Shown here: piece by piece, positions 30,803 through 43,084 of the stretch
Position numbering within the stretch: the first letter of the stretch is position 1
Layout of the letters: every line of letters begins with the position of its first letter
Assembly: GCA_030562195.1 (NCBI GenBank)
Contig: JAUJPP010000005.1
Coordinates: 2,480,001 to 2,544,000 of the forward strand
DNA: 64,000 bases
Origin: Nipponacmea schrenckii
Lineage: Eukaryota > Mollusca > Gastropoda > Lottiidae
Reading direction: 5' to 3'
Program-made: the position numbers and the translations under genes
Notes under the pieces: model-generated
Databases searched by the model: none
What the model was told of the DNA's origin: nothing
Seen by the model: the letters and a program-made list of their open reading frames with translations, nothing else

Positions 30803-31469
30803 GGCTTTCCTGAAATTTGAGAAATAGAAATTATTAGATGTGTGTGTGATGTGTGTGAAATATTGGTTGTGTGTGTGTGTGTGTGAGGATTTTAAGGATA
30901 CAAAATAATATTGAGGTTTGAAAATTTGCGTGACAATTCTAGAATATACGCGACAAACTTTTAAACCTTAAATTTTATTTTTGTATCTTTTACCAGGGAA
31001 CAAACAAACTGTGTTCAAAATTTTTAGTTTGCATCTTAGACAGCCATTTTGTTTTTATTTAAATTAATTTATTATTCTTTTACATTTAATATTTATGTTG
31101 TATGGAGTCCACATAGCTAATATTGTATATTTGGTATATTTTCACAATGCAGCGAACAACAGCACAGGCAGAGGCATGTCCTTAGGCTCGTCCTTCAACG
31201 TCTTAGCTTGAAGTTCCTGTGCTCAAAGTTCATAATGATAAGGAGAGTTGCTAGGTGTTGCTATGGTAGGGCAAGAATTCAAGTGTTTTAATAAAACGGC
31301 AGGGCTACAATTGTACTTAAAGGAGGTCTTCCACTGACTTTGAGATTGTTACAGATATTGAAATAGTTATAATTCACTTTTGTGTCTTACTATAGTAGAA
31401 CAATTAAATAGTAGAAATATAATCCACCATTTTGTTTTTCTTTCTAAGGAAAGGAGCAACAGGTTTCTT

Positions 31470-31795
31470 TGGATCCTTTTGACCAGCTGGTCCTTGGTGA
31501 AGCCTATAAGGAAAACAAAAGGGTTTTAGGGTTTTCAAAGGTTTTTCCTTTCGCCCAGCGGGGTCTTTTTGGCCCCTTTAATTTACAACCTCTTGGTATT
31601 GATCTTTTCTGGACTATCTGTACCCATTTACAGCTGGGTTGACTGAAATCCTTTCAAGGATCCTTTCTACCAGCTGGTCCTTGAGCAAACCTCTTGGTAT
31701 TGATCTTTACTAGATTATCTGTACCCATTTACAGCTGGGTTGACTGAAATCCTTTCAAGGATCCTTTCTACCAGCTATTCCTTGCCCAAACCATG
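31470..31795 (-). repeat. R2 98-bp tandem repeat, locus 2
   Basis: Reverse-strand R2: CCTTTCTACCAGCTGGTCCT, AAACCTCTTGGTATTGATCT, TTACTAGATTATCTGTACCC and ATTTACAGCTGGGTTGACTG, about three units. Confidence 0.9.
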
Positions 31796-32639
31796 AGGCA
31801 TTGGTCTTTCAGGGGTACCAGGTGCACGATCATAAATAATGCCAGATCCAGAGAAATGTCCTGGGGGCATCTTAAATCATAGTGCACTGAGTGCTTAGGG
31901 GAAAGACTGCAGTGTGCAATGATGGAAATTTGTGCCTGCCTTCTGAATTGTAAGTCTATCTGTCGAATATTGCTTAAAGTACACACCATCCTGTACCACA
32001 TATGTTAACCCCAATCAATTAGCTTGATGCGTTTTTCAATGAACCCCCATAATTACAAGGGTGTCCCCCTTTAATTAATAGTACTTAAAGAAGCATCAGT
32101 GTGATTTTATTACAGGAGCAAGGCTGACATGGCTTTTTATACAATATATATATATATAACAAAGGTTTTGACAGCAGACTGTTTCCATGGAAACTTGGAA
32201 GATCACAAAATACAACAGAACATATAAAATTCAATTTTGAAGGACTCCATTTTTTGCAATTTTTTCAACAACCAAATTTTTAAACGGTGGCATTATTTTT
32301 GCATCTTGTGGCTTTATGATTTGTTCCAAAGAAATTGTGGCACCAATGGTCTAAGTTTTGGAATCAAAAGACAAAATTGCAAAAGTGAAGTCCTGTCTTC
32401 ATAGAAAATTGAAAATAAAGTGATGTTTGCTAAAAGCAAGCGAGGAAAAAAAGGGACGTCAATTTCGAATGCAACTTATAAAAAATTAACAATTTTAGCA
32501 CTGTTCAATAAAATATATTCTTTAAATCTTTTGGTGCTACAATATATACAAATGAAATGGTGTGTGCGATTTGCACCCTGGCCTAATTTCTAAAAATCTA
32601 AGATTTGGTTTTGCTTTCTACTAAGTATACCTTGAGCTT

Positions 32640-32790
32640 ACCAAGAAGATTTACATGTAGTGTGCAATGAGGGAAATTTTGCCAAGACATTGGTCCAAGA
32701 CTTACTTTTATTTAGTTCTTTTTTAATAAGTGTCTTGGGGGGAAAGTTTCCAAGAACGACATTAGCCTACCCCATGTTATCCTTGAAACA
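32640..32790 (-). repeat. R1 dispersed repeat fragment
   Basis: GTAGTGTGCAATGAGGGAAA, TTTTGCCAAGACATTGG, TTTCCAAGAACGACATTAGC. Only the middle of R1, reversed. Confidence 0.65.
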
Positions 32791-33406
32791 ACTCCAAAAG
32801 AAAAGCAGGCACAAGGAGCAAATCCCAGATTTTCAAAAATAAATAACTTATTATAATAATGTACAAAATCATAATTTATAAATTTTCTTGGAAAATTTAT
32901 AACAAATTTATAGCATCATGTTCATTTTCTTGGAAAATTTTTAAGTAAGGGAAAATAAGGATTGAAATATAAACCCAAATTTTCTTTGAATTGTAAGTTT
33001 TGAAAATCAAAAGAACCACATTTCTTTGGCACAAAATTCCAAATTGCCAAGAAAATTAAAATAATCAGCCAATAAATAGGCCAGAAATTAACGTCTGCAT
33101 GTAGGCAATACAACAAAATATTACTCGAAATTAACGGCCATTTTGAATCCTTTTAAGGTCATTGGACTTTCATATGTCGATAATGACGAGAACTAATGCT
33201 CTAACCAAGTGTGCAATAGAACCTCAGAAAATAATTTCGCTTTCCCATTGTGGACTGTGGACTTAAAGCATCCCTGAAATTTCCCGTTTCGAAGCCATAC
33301 CAGTTGAAAGTCATTAATCATATTTTTTACCCAGCATTCAATTTCTTTTTTTTTGAGCAATCACATTAAACATCTTTCTCGCAAACATAAACATCAGCCG
33401 ACACTT

Positions 33407-36400
33407 TTAACTTCTATCCTTGAAAGCAATGCGGCCATGTTTGTACGCCATTTCACAACTGTGTCGTCGTGGCGACCGTTTTTCACTACTGTCCACTAAA
33501 CTGTCTTTGGAATTTGTTTCGTAGACTTTGTTACAACTATATGAGACTGAGGCTGAATGGACTAGTAAAGTGGTGGATTCGGCTATATTGTTCGTTGATA
33601 GGGAGCGCTGCGGATGGTCGGTCTCAACCTCCGGCAACACAAACTTACTGGTTTCGCTAGCGATGCTTTCACCCGAGGAATGGCTGGAAGAATGGCTCAT
33701 GGTCTCGTTCAGTTTCGATTTTTCTCGAATTTTCAACGGTTCATCGCTGAAGCGCGTACATTTTTTGGATTTCACCGAGGGTGTAGGCTCTTTCAGTTCT
33801 TCAATGGAATTGCTCACGCTGCGCCTTAGACTTGGTGAGCGTTCGTAACCTTTGGTGTGATGTAACCGAGCTGGTTCAACGTCAGCTTGGACTTCAAACG
33901 GCGGTAAAGTTAACGACATGCCATCTTTATCTCTGAAAAGAAAAAAGCAGACGTCAAAATATCAAGCGAGAAATCCATGAAGAAATTTTAAAAATTTCAT
34001 CATTTCTCATTGTTCAAGTCAACCCAGCTGTAAATGGGTACAGATAATCCAGGAGAGATCAATACTAAGAGGTTTGGTCAAAGGACCAGGTGGTAGAAAA
34101 ATGTTATTCTTGTAAAAAAAAATGCTGATTTCTTCCACTGAAGAACTACCAAAACCAAAAACACTTTTTTGCCCATCTGGAACTCTGACATAAGTAAAAA
34201 GTTCCTGGAAGTCTTACCTGTAGGCGGAAATGGAACCAGCAAGGGCTCGAGTGGATGCATCATCACCAAACGATACAGTAGCAGACTTCTCACTCAGACT
34301 GATATTAGCAGATTCACTGGAAAAACTGGCTCGTTTATGTGAGGAGACAGTGGAGGAAATATCAGCTTGGACTTCCAGTCTGAAAATACAAATAGGTGAG
34401 GTCAATCAGTCTGTTTTGGGTATGAAACCGCCTGGACATTCTGTCAAAAAGATGTTGGTCCACTGTCTTCGCACATTAAATTGTAAATCAAACTTTACTA
34501 ACATTTTCCATAAGTAAATTTGAACATAATAAAGAGGGCCAAAATTAAAAGGAAAGACAGAACTAACTTGTTCTGGTAACCAATGACAGCAGCATAAGCA
34601 GAACCACACAGACTTCCATTTAAACTGGCGCTAGCAATAGCTCTGTTGCTGGTAGAATCGCGGTCGCTCTCGTCTCGCAGGATTCCAACTCTGTCCAGAT
34701 GGCTGCCGCTAGCACTGAGGCTCCCTGTCATACCGACTGAGGCTTCACCAATACTTGGTGCTATGCTAGGATTGGCTACATGTGGTACTGTCTCCACACT
34801 GTGGTTATCACCTGCAAGAAACATATCCAAATAAGAAAAGTTAAGTTATTTGGAAGCAGTTTAACCCTAAGAACACTGATTGTATATGCTAATGTACCCT
34901 GAAATCCAAGTAATATAACTTATAGTGTGTGATGTTAATGTTAGGTGATGTTAAAGTTAGGTGATGTTAAGGTTATATGATAGGATGTTAATTTTATGTG
35001 ATGTTAACAATATGTGATGTCACTAGGTAATATGTCTGCTTTACCAGCTGCCAAGGATTGATCTGCAATTCACATTGGTGAAATGAATATCTACTGACAA
35101 AAAGAAAGGGGTCAAAGTTCACACCTCGTCCCTAAATTTCAATAATGACTAAAAGACCTACCACCATAAGCGCCATAGTTATTGGTAGAGTTTCCCTCGG
35201 TTTCGTCAAACTCAAACCGAACACCACCCTTCTGGGAAGTTGTTACGCCACATCCACCACTACGACACAATGATATGGGAACTACACCGTATACATACGC
35301 CAATAGTATTGGCACACCAATCCCTGAAAAATAGCCCCAATGAAATTTAAAAATTATCTCCATAATGGCATGGCTTTTAAGCTCTTAACTTTCCAAGCCC
35401 CAAATTGCCAAAAATTAGTTTCCAAATAAGTAAAAGTTTTCATACGTACCTACGGCTAAGCCTGCAATAATTGGTGAGACAATAATAGAAGCAGTTACTC
35501 CCCCTGTTACAGCTAGGCGGCGCTTATGTTTAGAATCACAGGCGTAACGAGAATGGATCTGAAAATAAATAAATAAAAGATTTAAAAATAAATAAGGCAA
35601 CATATTTTCTTATAAAAATTTTCTAATTTCATTTGAAAGACCATGGTAGCTTTAAGTAAAATGTTTTCATTATTAATTGTGAGACCATGATAGCTTTAAG
35701 TAAGACTTTGCAATGACAGCAACTAAAACTTATACTGACCTTTCGACCGACCCAGACTGGTATACCAATTATCATGGCCGGTACCGCTATACCAGCTACC
35801 AATGATATACCAACAGGAGCACCAACTAACGTACCCAGTTGCCACAAGATTTTCTTCTTTCGACTCCAAGGTTTCTTACCCCAAAATGTACACCCTGATG
35901 GACTGAAAGATTGCAAAAATTCATGGGTGAAATGAATTGGAAATTATTGGAAATAATTGGAAATTAATTATTCAAATAGAAATTATTGGAAATAAAAGGA
36001 AATTTACCAGAAATTGATGGGTTTAAAAATGAAAATGTGTAATTCTTTGAAATAAAATGGCAAATTTGGAAATGAAATATTGGAAAATGTTAAGAATAAT
36101 AATGGAAATTCTTAGAAGTAAAATGGAAACTCTTGGAAAAAAATTGCTCAAAGAGAATTGGAATGATCATTACCTTAAGTAGTGTAAGTCTGATATTTCT
36201 TTCATGCATAACCAACAAAACTCGGCGCCACATACAGCACAAGTCATATGGTTGCAAGAACCGTCGTTCATTTTAACTATGAAGGCACCACATCTTGGAC
36301 ATGGTTTGATATCATCTGTAATAGAAACACTCTAGATTACCAACCGTGTCCCTTTTTAAAAATGATTTACACTGTAGATTGCCAACTGTGTCCCTTTTTA

Positions 36401-37749
36401 AAACTGATTCTGAAGCATTAAGTTTGTGAAAACCAAGTACTATTTGGTCCTAGTATTGTAAAACTTATTCATGGCCCTTTCAATTAGAAGATGACACAAT
36501 AGGAAGAATGATGTCATAGAATGTCAAGCACTCTACTTAAATGAACTACATCCTTCCTCCAAATTGATAGTCTTGAACTAGCAAGACTGCTGATTGTACA
36601 GATTTTAAAGCTGCCCCTCCCAAAAAATAAAAATAGCACTTACTATTGGCTCCATTCTCATGACTATAAATGGAATTTGATCGGACGTTGGGCGAGCGCT
36701 CGGCCCGTGCGGCATCACACGTTTTATTGGGATGCCAGTACTGCTTACAATGGTAGCAGAAGAATGTATCGCAGCCGTTCCGTTCACATTTGATCTTTGG
36801 ACATCCAGCACACCCTGTAGCTATCACAGCAAACCTGAAATATAGCCATGTGGACTCTCAAGATTAATCTAAATAAAAATTGGCCAATCACTAATATAGA
36901 TTTTAAATAAAGATTAAATATCCAATCAGCTTTAAAGCTATCTGATTGGATATTTCTAAAATTGATTTTAAATATAGCTTTTTAACCAATCAGATTACAT
37001 AAAATGTTTTTTTCTCAATCTGATTGGTTACTTAAATTTAACCTAAATCAATTGACCAATCAAATTAAGAAGAAAAGGACAGACTTACCCACAATCAGGG
37101 GCCAAAAACCTGCATGTTATTCTCGAGATCTGATCGGTAAGTAAAACTTAATCTAAATCAATTGACCAATCAAATTAAGATGAGAATGAGAGACTTACCC
37201 ACAATCTGGGGCAGGACACCATCTTGTATCAGGATCCATGGCCAGGATTCGGCGCAGCATAAAATCCTCGTACTTCTGCATCAAAGCCTCATCTTGAAGT
37301 ATAAGTCTGATATCATTGGGGTGAAATTTCTCCGCGCATTCTGGACATGCAATGTTCACTCGGCTTTCTGTGATCTCTATCTTTAAGTACTGTTTTAGAC
37401 AATCGCGACACGAGCGATGATGACAGGTCAAAACATTTTGAAAGTTTTCTATTGGTTGATCCGTGAGGCAGACGGGACACTCCATGACATTGTCTTTCCT
37501 TTTTTGGGCATAACACATGCTTTGGAATCCAGACGTTTGAGAAAGTGAGAGTCCTGCCGAGCTTCCATTGGACACGTTTAAACTGGTTTCCGATTTGGCT
37601 GAATCGGAATCCAGGCTGCTGTGACTCTTGGATCTTCTTTTTGGACGACTGAACATTCTCCGAATGGAAAAGTTGGAACCTTTTTTACTGTCCGACGACC
37701 TTGACTGGCCGGAGGATGTCGATATGACTTCGCTATCTTTTTTCTTCAT
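33407..37749 (-). CDS. RNF19: RNF19-type RBR E3 ubiquitin ligase
   Basis: Nine coding exons: 37749-37199, 36834-36644, 36315-36174, 35902-35740, 35558-35450, 35323-35162, 34811-34568, 34379-34218 and 33932-33407, 2250 bases, 749 residues. A Ser-rich N-terminus precedes RING1 ([21 protein letters not shown]), the IBR ([26 protein letters not shown]) and RING2 ([20 protein letters not shown], with presumed catalytic Cys268). Then come [20 protein letters not shown] and two membrane segments ([37 protein letters not shown]) joined by a basic loop, as in RNF19A/B, which anchor the ligase in the ER. The Ser/Thr-rich tail is divergent. RBR ligases pass ubiquitin through the RING2 cysteine. An acceptor just upstream of the ATG (exon starts at 37756) implies a non-coding first exon further right. 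One gene stands for the RNF19A/B pair of vertebrates. Confidence 0.95.
34012..34100 (+). repeat. R2 repeat, locus 3 (RNF19 intron 8)
   Basis: One unit: TCAACCCAGCTGTAAATGGG, TACAGATAATCCAGG, AAGAGGTTTGGTCAAAGGAC. Confidence 0.85.
34925..35035. repeat. GATGTTAA-type short repeats, RNF19 intron 6
   Basis: Repeated GTGATGTTAA(T/A)GTTAG words, about 14-18 bp apart. Minor. Confidence 0.7.
35925..36150. repeat. GGAAATTATTGGAAATAA-type repeats, RNF19 intron 3
   Basis: Degenerate units of GGAAAT(T/A)ATTGGAAATAA. No coding content. Confidence 0.75.
36900..37200. repeat. RNF19 intron 1: CCAATCA-rich tandem repeat with copied donor
   Basis: Repeated words AATCAGATTA, CTAAATCAATTGACCAATCA and AATTAAGA alternate. 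A unit of about 110 bases that includes the last bases of exon 37749-37199 and its donor occurs twice: ACTTACCCACAATCAGGGGC at 37085 and ACTTACCCACAATCTGGGGC at 37194. Confidence 0.85.
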
Positions 37750-37837
37750 CTTGAAGCTGGAATTAGAAAATTTAACGAAAATTATTAAAAACAAAGTCCA
37801 TGCTTATATAGGATAACAATAAATTAGATTCCCAAGG

Positions 37838-38262
37838 ATACTTTCTACCAGCTGGTCCTTGATCAAACCTCTTGGTATTGATCTTTACTAGATTATCTGT
37901 ACCCATTTACAGCTGGGTTGACTGGAATAATGAGGATCCTTTCTACCAGCAGGTCCTTGACCAAACCTCTTGGTATTGATCTTTACTAGATTATCTGTAC
38001 CCATTTACAGCTGGGTTGACTGGAATAATGAGGATCCTTTCTACCAGCTGGTCCTTGACCAAACCTCTTGGTATTGATCTTTACTAGATTATCTGTACCC
38101 ATTTACAGCTGGGTTGACTGGAATAATGAGGATCCTTTCTACCAGCTGGTCCTTGACCAAACCACTTGGTATTGATCTTTACTATATTATCTGTACCCAT
38201 CAAAAACTGGGTTGACTGACCAGCTGATCCATGGTCAAACCTCTTAGTTTATCTGTACCCAA
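37838..38262 (-). repeat. R2 98-bp tandem repeat, locus 4
   Basis: Four units; CTTTCTACCAGC starts at 37841, 37939, 38037 and 38135, exactly 98 bases apart. A degenerate half unit follows. Confidence 0.95.
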
Positions 38263-38873
38263 TTTCTCTCAAGATTTTCACAAGCAATCCTGAATTATCC
38301 TTAATTATATCCATGTCAAATGGTGTTCACAATAGTGCTGTCATAATTTTGAATTCCTGAAACTGCTATCAGACAAAGGCTACAAAAACCTCTTCAGTAT
38401 TCATTAAAAAAGTACCATTATACAAATTCCTGATTTTCCACATTCCAACAGATTCAACTAGATGTCAACTAGCCTCTAGAATTACTTCGTTCTCCAGGAA
38501 GCTTTGTCAGCAAGTATTCAAACCCAATAGAAGTAATCAGCGGTTTGACATAGTGGAAATTTATTATGGTTCAACATGAGTATATATCAGCTGGCAAGAC
38601 ATAACTAGTCTGGTAAAAATATTTCAATTAAAAAGTATTTGTCTAGTGAGGTGAGAGTAGTACATTTCTATATTAACACAAACTGGATGTCTCATTCACT
38701 CTTTTAAAAAGAGCTACGGATGGCAAAATTTATTTTTCTAATATAAGATTAAGCAAATTATTTTCCGAAAATTAGAAACAAATATATCATCCAATCCTTC
38801 AAAATTGAAACATTTATGACATGAAATGAAAACCAAATGGCATTGTAAGAAGATAGCTTGCCAGGCAAGGTAA
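38263..38873. other. Intergenic, nothing recognised
   Basis: AT-rich sequence between the R2 array and the composite element. No coding segment or repeat seen. Confidence 0.5.
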
Positions 38874-41024
38874 TATACGCCCACTGGCAGCATTTATTTC
38901 AAATAAAAACTTTTCAGTAAGGTTACAAAAGTGGAATGAAATATTCAACCTTCCACCATATATTTTTTTCTAGGGTCTCTAGTTTCATTAAAAACTGTCA
39001 AGAATTGTACCTAACTCAACTCATTAAATATTTGTCGGTATTTTTATGATTTGCAATAGGGTTCACCCTTAATAATATTTTGATATTTTTAATTCTTAAT
39101 AAGGCTCATTCTTGGTTGATATTAAACAATGTCAGCGAGTTTTGTCAAAAATGAATGTTTAGAGTGTTCACAAGCCAAAAGTTGAAAGCGATTTTGAAAA
39201 CAGGCCCAATAACTGACACTAAATATTTTTCGATTTATCTGATTTTCAATAGGGTTTATCCTTGTGAGAAAACAAATACTAAAGCCAAGCTTCATCAAAA
39301 TCCATTCAAAATTGTTCTTTCTAGAGTGTTTACGAGTTAAATTGAACGCGTTTTCAAAAACAAGGGCAATAACTTGTACTAAATATTTTTCGATTTTCAA
39401 TAGAGTTCATCCTTGGGAGACAACAAATACTCCAGCCAAGTTACATCAAAATCCATTAAAAATTGTTCTTTCTAGAGTGTTTACAAGCTAAAATTGAACG
39501 CGTTTTCAAGAACAAGGGCTATAACTGACACTAAATATATTTCTATTTATTTGATTTATAATAGGGTTCATCCTTGGGTAAAAACAAATACTTAAGCCAA
39601 AGTTAATCAAAATCCATTAAGAATAGTTCTTTCTAGAGTGTTTACAAGCTAAAATTGAATGCGTTTTCAAGAACAAGGGCAGTAACTAATACTAAAAAAA
39701 TTTCGCTTTTCAATAGGGTTCATCCTTGACTTATAACACACTCTCACACCAAGTTTCATCGAAATCCATCAAGAATTGTGCCATGTAGAGTGTTTACGAG
39801 ACAAAAATCGAACACGTTTAAAAGAACAAGGGCAATAATTCATATTAGATATATTTTGATAATTTTAATTTTCAATTAGGCTCATCCCTTGCGATATCCA
39901 ACAATTTCAGTGAGTTTTGTCAACATTGGTCATGAATTGTACCTTCTAGAGTATTTATTAAAAAGTTAAACCTGTTTTCAAACACAAGGGCAATAACTGA
40001 CACTAAATATATTTCGATTTATTTGATTTTCAATATGGTTCATCCTTGGTTAAAAACAAATACTCAAGCCAAGTTTTATCAAAATCCAATAAGAATTGTT
40101 CTTTCTAGAGTGCTTACAAGCTAAAATTGAACGCGTATTCAAACACAAGGGCAATAACTGATACTAAATATTTTTCGATTTAACTGAATTTCAATAGGGT
40201 TCATCCTTAGGTGATTACAAATACTCATGCGAAGTTATGTCAAAATCGCTCAAGAATTGTGACTTGTAGAGTGTTTACAAGGCAAAAATCCAACACATTT
40301 TATAGAACAAAGGCAATAATTCCTATTAAATATATTTCGATATGTGCTATTTTCAAAAGGGTTCATTCTTGGGTGATATTAAACAATTTCAGCAAGTTTC
40401 GTCAAAATTGGTCAGTAAATGTGCTTTGTAGAGTGTTTACAAGCTAAAAATTGAACGCGTTTTCAAAAACAAGGGCAATAACTGATATTAATTTTTTTTC
40501 GATTTGACTGGTTTTCAATAGGCTTCATCCTTGGGTGATAACAAATACTCAGGCCAAGTTTCATTAAAATCCATTAAAAATTGTTCTCTCAAGAATGTTT
40601 ACAAGCTAAAATTGAACGCGTTTTCAAGAACAAGGGCAATAACTCATACTAAATGTTTTTCGATTTCGCTGATTTTCAATAGGGTTTATCCTTGAGTTAT
40701 AACATACACTCACACCAAGTTTCATCAAAATCGGTCAAGAATTGCACGTTGTAGAGTGTTTACGAGCCATTCAAGAACAAGGGCACGAACTCATACTAAT
40801 TTTTTTCCGATTTCGCTGATTTTCAATAGGGTTCATCCTTGCGTGATCATAAACACTCATATTAAGTTTCATCTAAATCCGTCAAGAATTACACTGTGTA
40901 GAGTGTTTACGAGCAATTGTGGACGGACGGACGGACGGACCGACGGACGGACGGACGGACGGACGGACGGACGGACGGATGTGGGTGACGACAATATACG
41001 CCCCCCATTTCATGTGGGCGTATA
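38874..41024. mobile_element. Composite non-autonomous element: 160-bp core array, ACGG microsatellite, short inverted ends
   Basis: The ends are inverted: TATACGCCCAC at 38874-38884 and GTGGGCGTATA at 41014-41024. Inside, about twelve tandem units of about 160 bp share AATAGGGTTCATCCTTGGGT, CAAGTTTCATCAAAATCC, TCTAGAGTGTTTACAAGC and AACAAGGGCAATAACT; unit marks fall near 39405, 39566, 39719, 40037, 40199, 40361, 40522 and 40684. The array ends in a (GGAC)n microsatellite at 40920-40978. No protein is encoded. Tandem core plus ACGG microsatellite is the plan of the bivalve 'pearl' elements and some Helitron-like elements; I infer kinship from layout only. Confidence 0.8.
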
Positions 41025-41027
41025 AAA

Positions 41028-41065
41028 ATGAAATAAATGGAGTTTTACTTCCTACTCTTCTGTTA
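41028..41065 (-). repeat. R1 terminal fragment abutting the composite element
   Basis: AATGAAATAAATGGAGTTTT then ACTTCCTACTCTTCTG, the reversed 3' end of R1, starts four bases after the inverted end of the element. Confidence 0.7.
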
Positions 41066-43084
41066 AGTATTTAACAGATTGAAATATGTAGTCTATTTAT
41101 TCCGAATATCCAAAGGAAGTATTTCACGATCAGACATTTTATTATATATAGCATAGATATGATGTCACAATGTCATAGATGTTAATGAATCATTATCACA
41201 TTTAGTGACAGTGACGTCATAAACTAATTAATGGCAGTACTATTGACGTCATAAAACACTAAATGCCACGACCTGATAATTTCCAGGAATTCGATTTGAG
41301 AAAAACGCTTTATAATTATACCTTAGACTCAAAAACAGGAAATTGTGAATTAAGCGAATTACATTTTTCAAGAGAATTAATAAAATGCTTTACCTTGAAA
41401 TATCTGAAAATCAAAAAGTTTCTAGAACTAGCTTAGCCTTCTTCAAACACACAGGGAAAATTGTTAATACAAGCGACAGATAAGTAGGTCTACTGATTGT
41501 TGAACGTTTTAGTACCGTACCGATACATTCAAGCACACTGTCTTACATCACACTACTTTCTTGAAAGTATTCTCTTAGTCATAACAAAAATAGAATTAGT
41601 AATTCAACTTTACAGTTTCCTGGCTATTAATCAGCTTCTAAAATAAAGCGTCATTTCAGTTTCCTGTTTCACTTTCAAGGTTTAAGTACCTTACGTCTGT
41701 AATGTCTACGATTAAATAACCAGTCATAATGATATACTGGTATTTGAATATTTATTCCTGGGCTTATATAAGCAAAGATATACAAAATAAATTCTGTTGA
41801 CATCATAAAATATTGACTCATATATTGTTTTTTTGATAGCAGACGACGTTCTGAACACTTGAGACCTAGGTACCAATATCAAAGTCTGAGAATATTCAAA
41901 CCAAACATTACCATGGAATTTATTCTGAGACCGGCTGAATTTCATGATAAATTAACAGATCAAGTAGGACTCTTGGCAACATAATAATGTAAATAATTGA
42001 AATCAAGAATAAAGTCACACAAAAAAAAGATGTTGAAAAACTTTTGGGCAACCTCAGTTTAGGCTAGAATAAGCCCCAACATTCCCTTTCACAAATAACC
42101 CAAACCTACTACGAACAAAACCAAGTGAGAAACATTTCAATGAACGTCCAATTTAAAAAATTTTGTTATGAAATTTTAAATTATAATGACGACCTTTATA
42201 CTCATCGACATTCAAACAAGGAAATAGAATGAAAAAATTCGAATAAACAAAATCTATATTCCACTTAGATTAAGGCCTACAAAGTAAATACTTACATTGG
42301 AAATGTGGAAACTTGTCCAATAAATCATAAACAAGTTCTCTGCTGCTTATGAAATCATTTCGAAAGCTTTAAAGGGTCAATTTCAGACCATTTTAACCGG
42401 ATCTTTTAACTTTGACAGTTCATCAAAATAAAAAAAAAACATGGCCGACAATGGGCAAGGCGGAAGTTACGACAAGAATTCTAAAAATTCGAATTTTGAC
42501 AAATTTTTATTACCAAACTCTAAAGCAAGCGAATATTGTTCGAATTTAACACCTTTTGTATTAATAAGCTACATTTTTTTCACAGAATTCCGAAAAAAGA
42601 AAATTTAACGATGTCACGTGATTTAGTATGAATTCAAAATGGCTGCGCCCATAAACTGATTGATGATGTGTAAGTTTGTATAGAAAATCGATGATTTCTC
42701 CCGAAATTACTGAATCTAAGTTCTAAAATCCAAATCGCCAACGACTGAATCATGTTTGTAAATACATAGATTCAGCTGACACGCAAATATGGTCAGTCAT
42801 TTTTGGACAAGCCTGAAAAGTACTGTCTTATTAGAAGGGAACTGCAAGAATAGACTTAATGGCGTAGGCCCTACTACATCCTACTGTTCTGCACAATTTC
42901 AAGTGATCTTTTTTAAAGACTTAATGCATACATCCTTTAATCAACAACCCTCATTCCATGACAGTCCTTTCTGCTGGCGTTATTTACCATTCTCTCTTGA
43001 CCATATTTTCATGCACGGAATTGTTTTCATTTCAGAAAAAAAAACGAAGAATGCCTTAAAACAGTCAGAAATGCAAATTAAAAA
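41066..43084. promoter_or_regulatory. Divergent spacer between RNF19 and the PRKCSH-like gene
   Basis: About 2 kb of AT-rich DNA without a coding gene. Two perfect CRE-type palindromes TGACGTCA at 41212-41219 and 41244-41251 lie 32 bases apart. ATGGCCGAC (42441) and AAAATGGCTGCGCCC (42638) are typical of 5' ends in animal promoters, so the non-coding first exon of RNF19 and/or the promoter of the gene at 43085 may be near 42420-42660. Inference only. Confidence 0.4.

Larger units (their letters stand above)
30803..33406. other. Convergent spacer between ABHD and RNF19; no gene
   Basis: Contains a (GT)n run at 30868-30884, the ABHD 3' UTR with AATAAA at 31290-31295, the R2 locus at 31470-31795, an R1 fragment at 32640-32790, and AT-rich DNA that must include the RNF19 3' UTR. 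No conserved protein segment on either strand. Confidence 0.6.

Noticed and set aside
39155..41025. Repeated 60-90 codon open frames (RVFTS-type endings)
   Set aside because: Same 160-bp core unit read repeatedly; no conserved protein or start.
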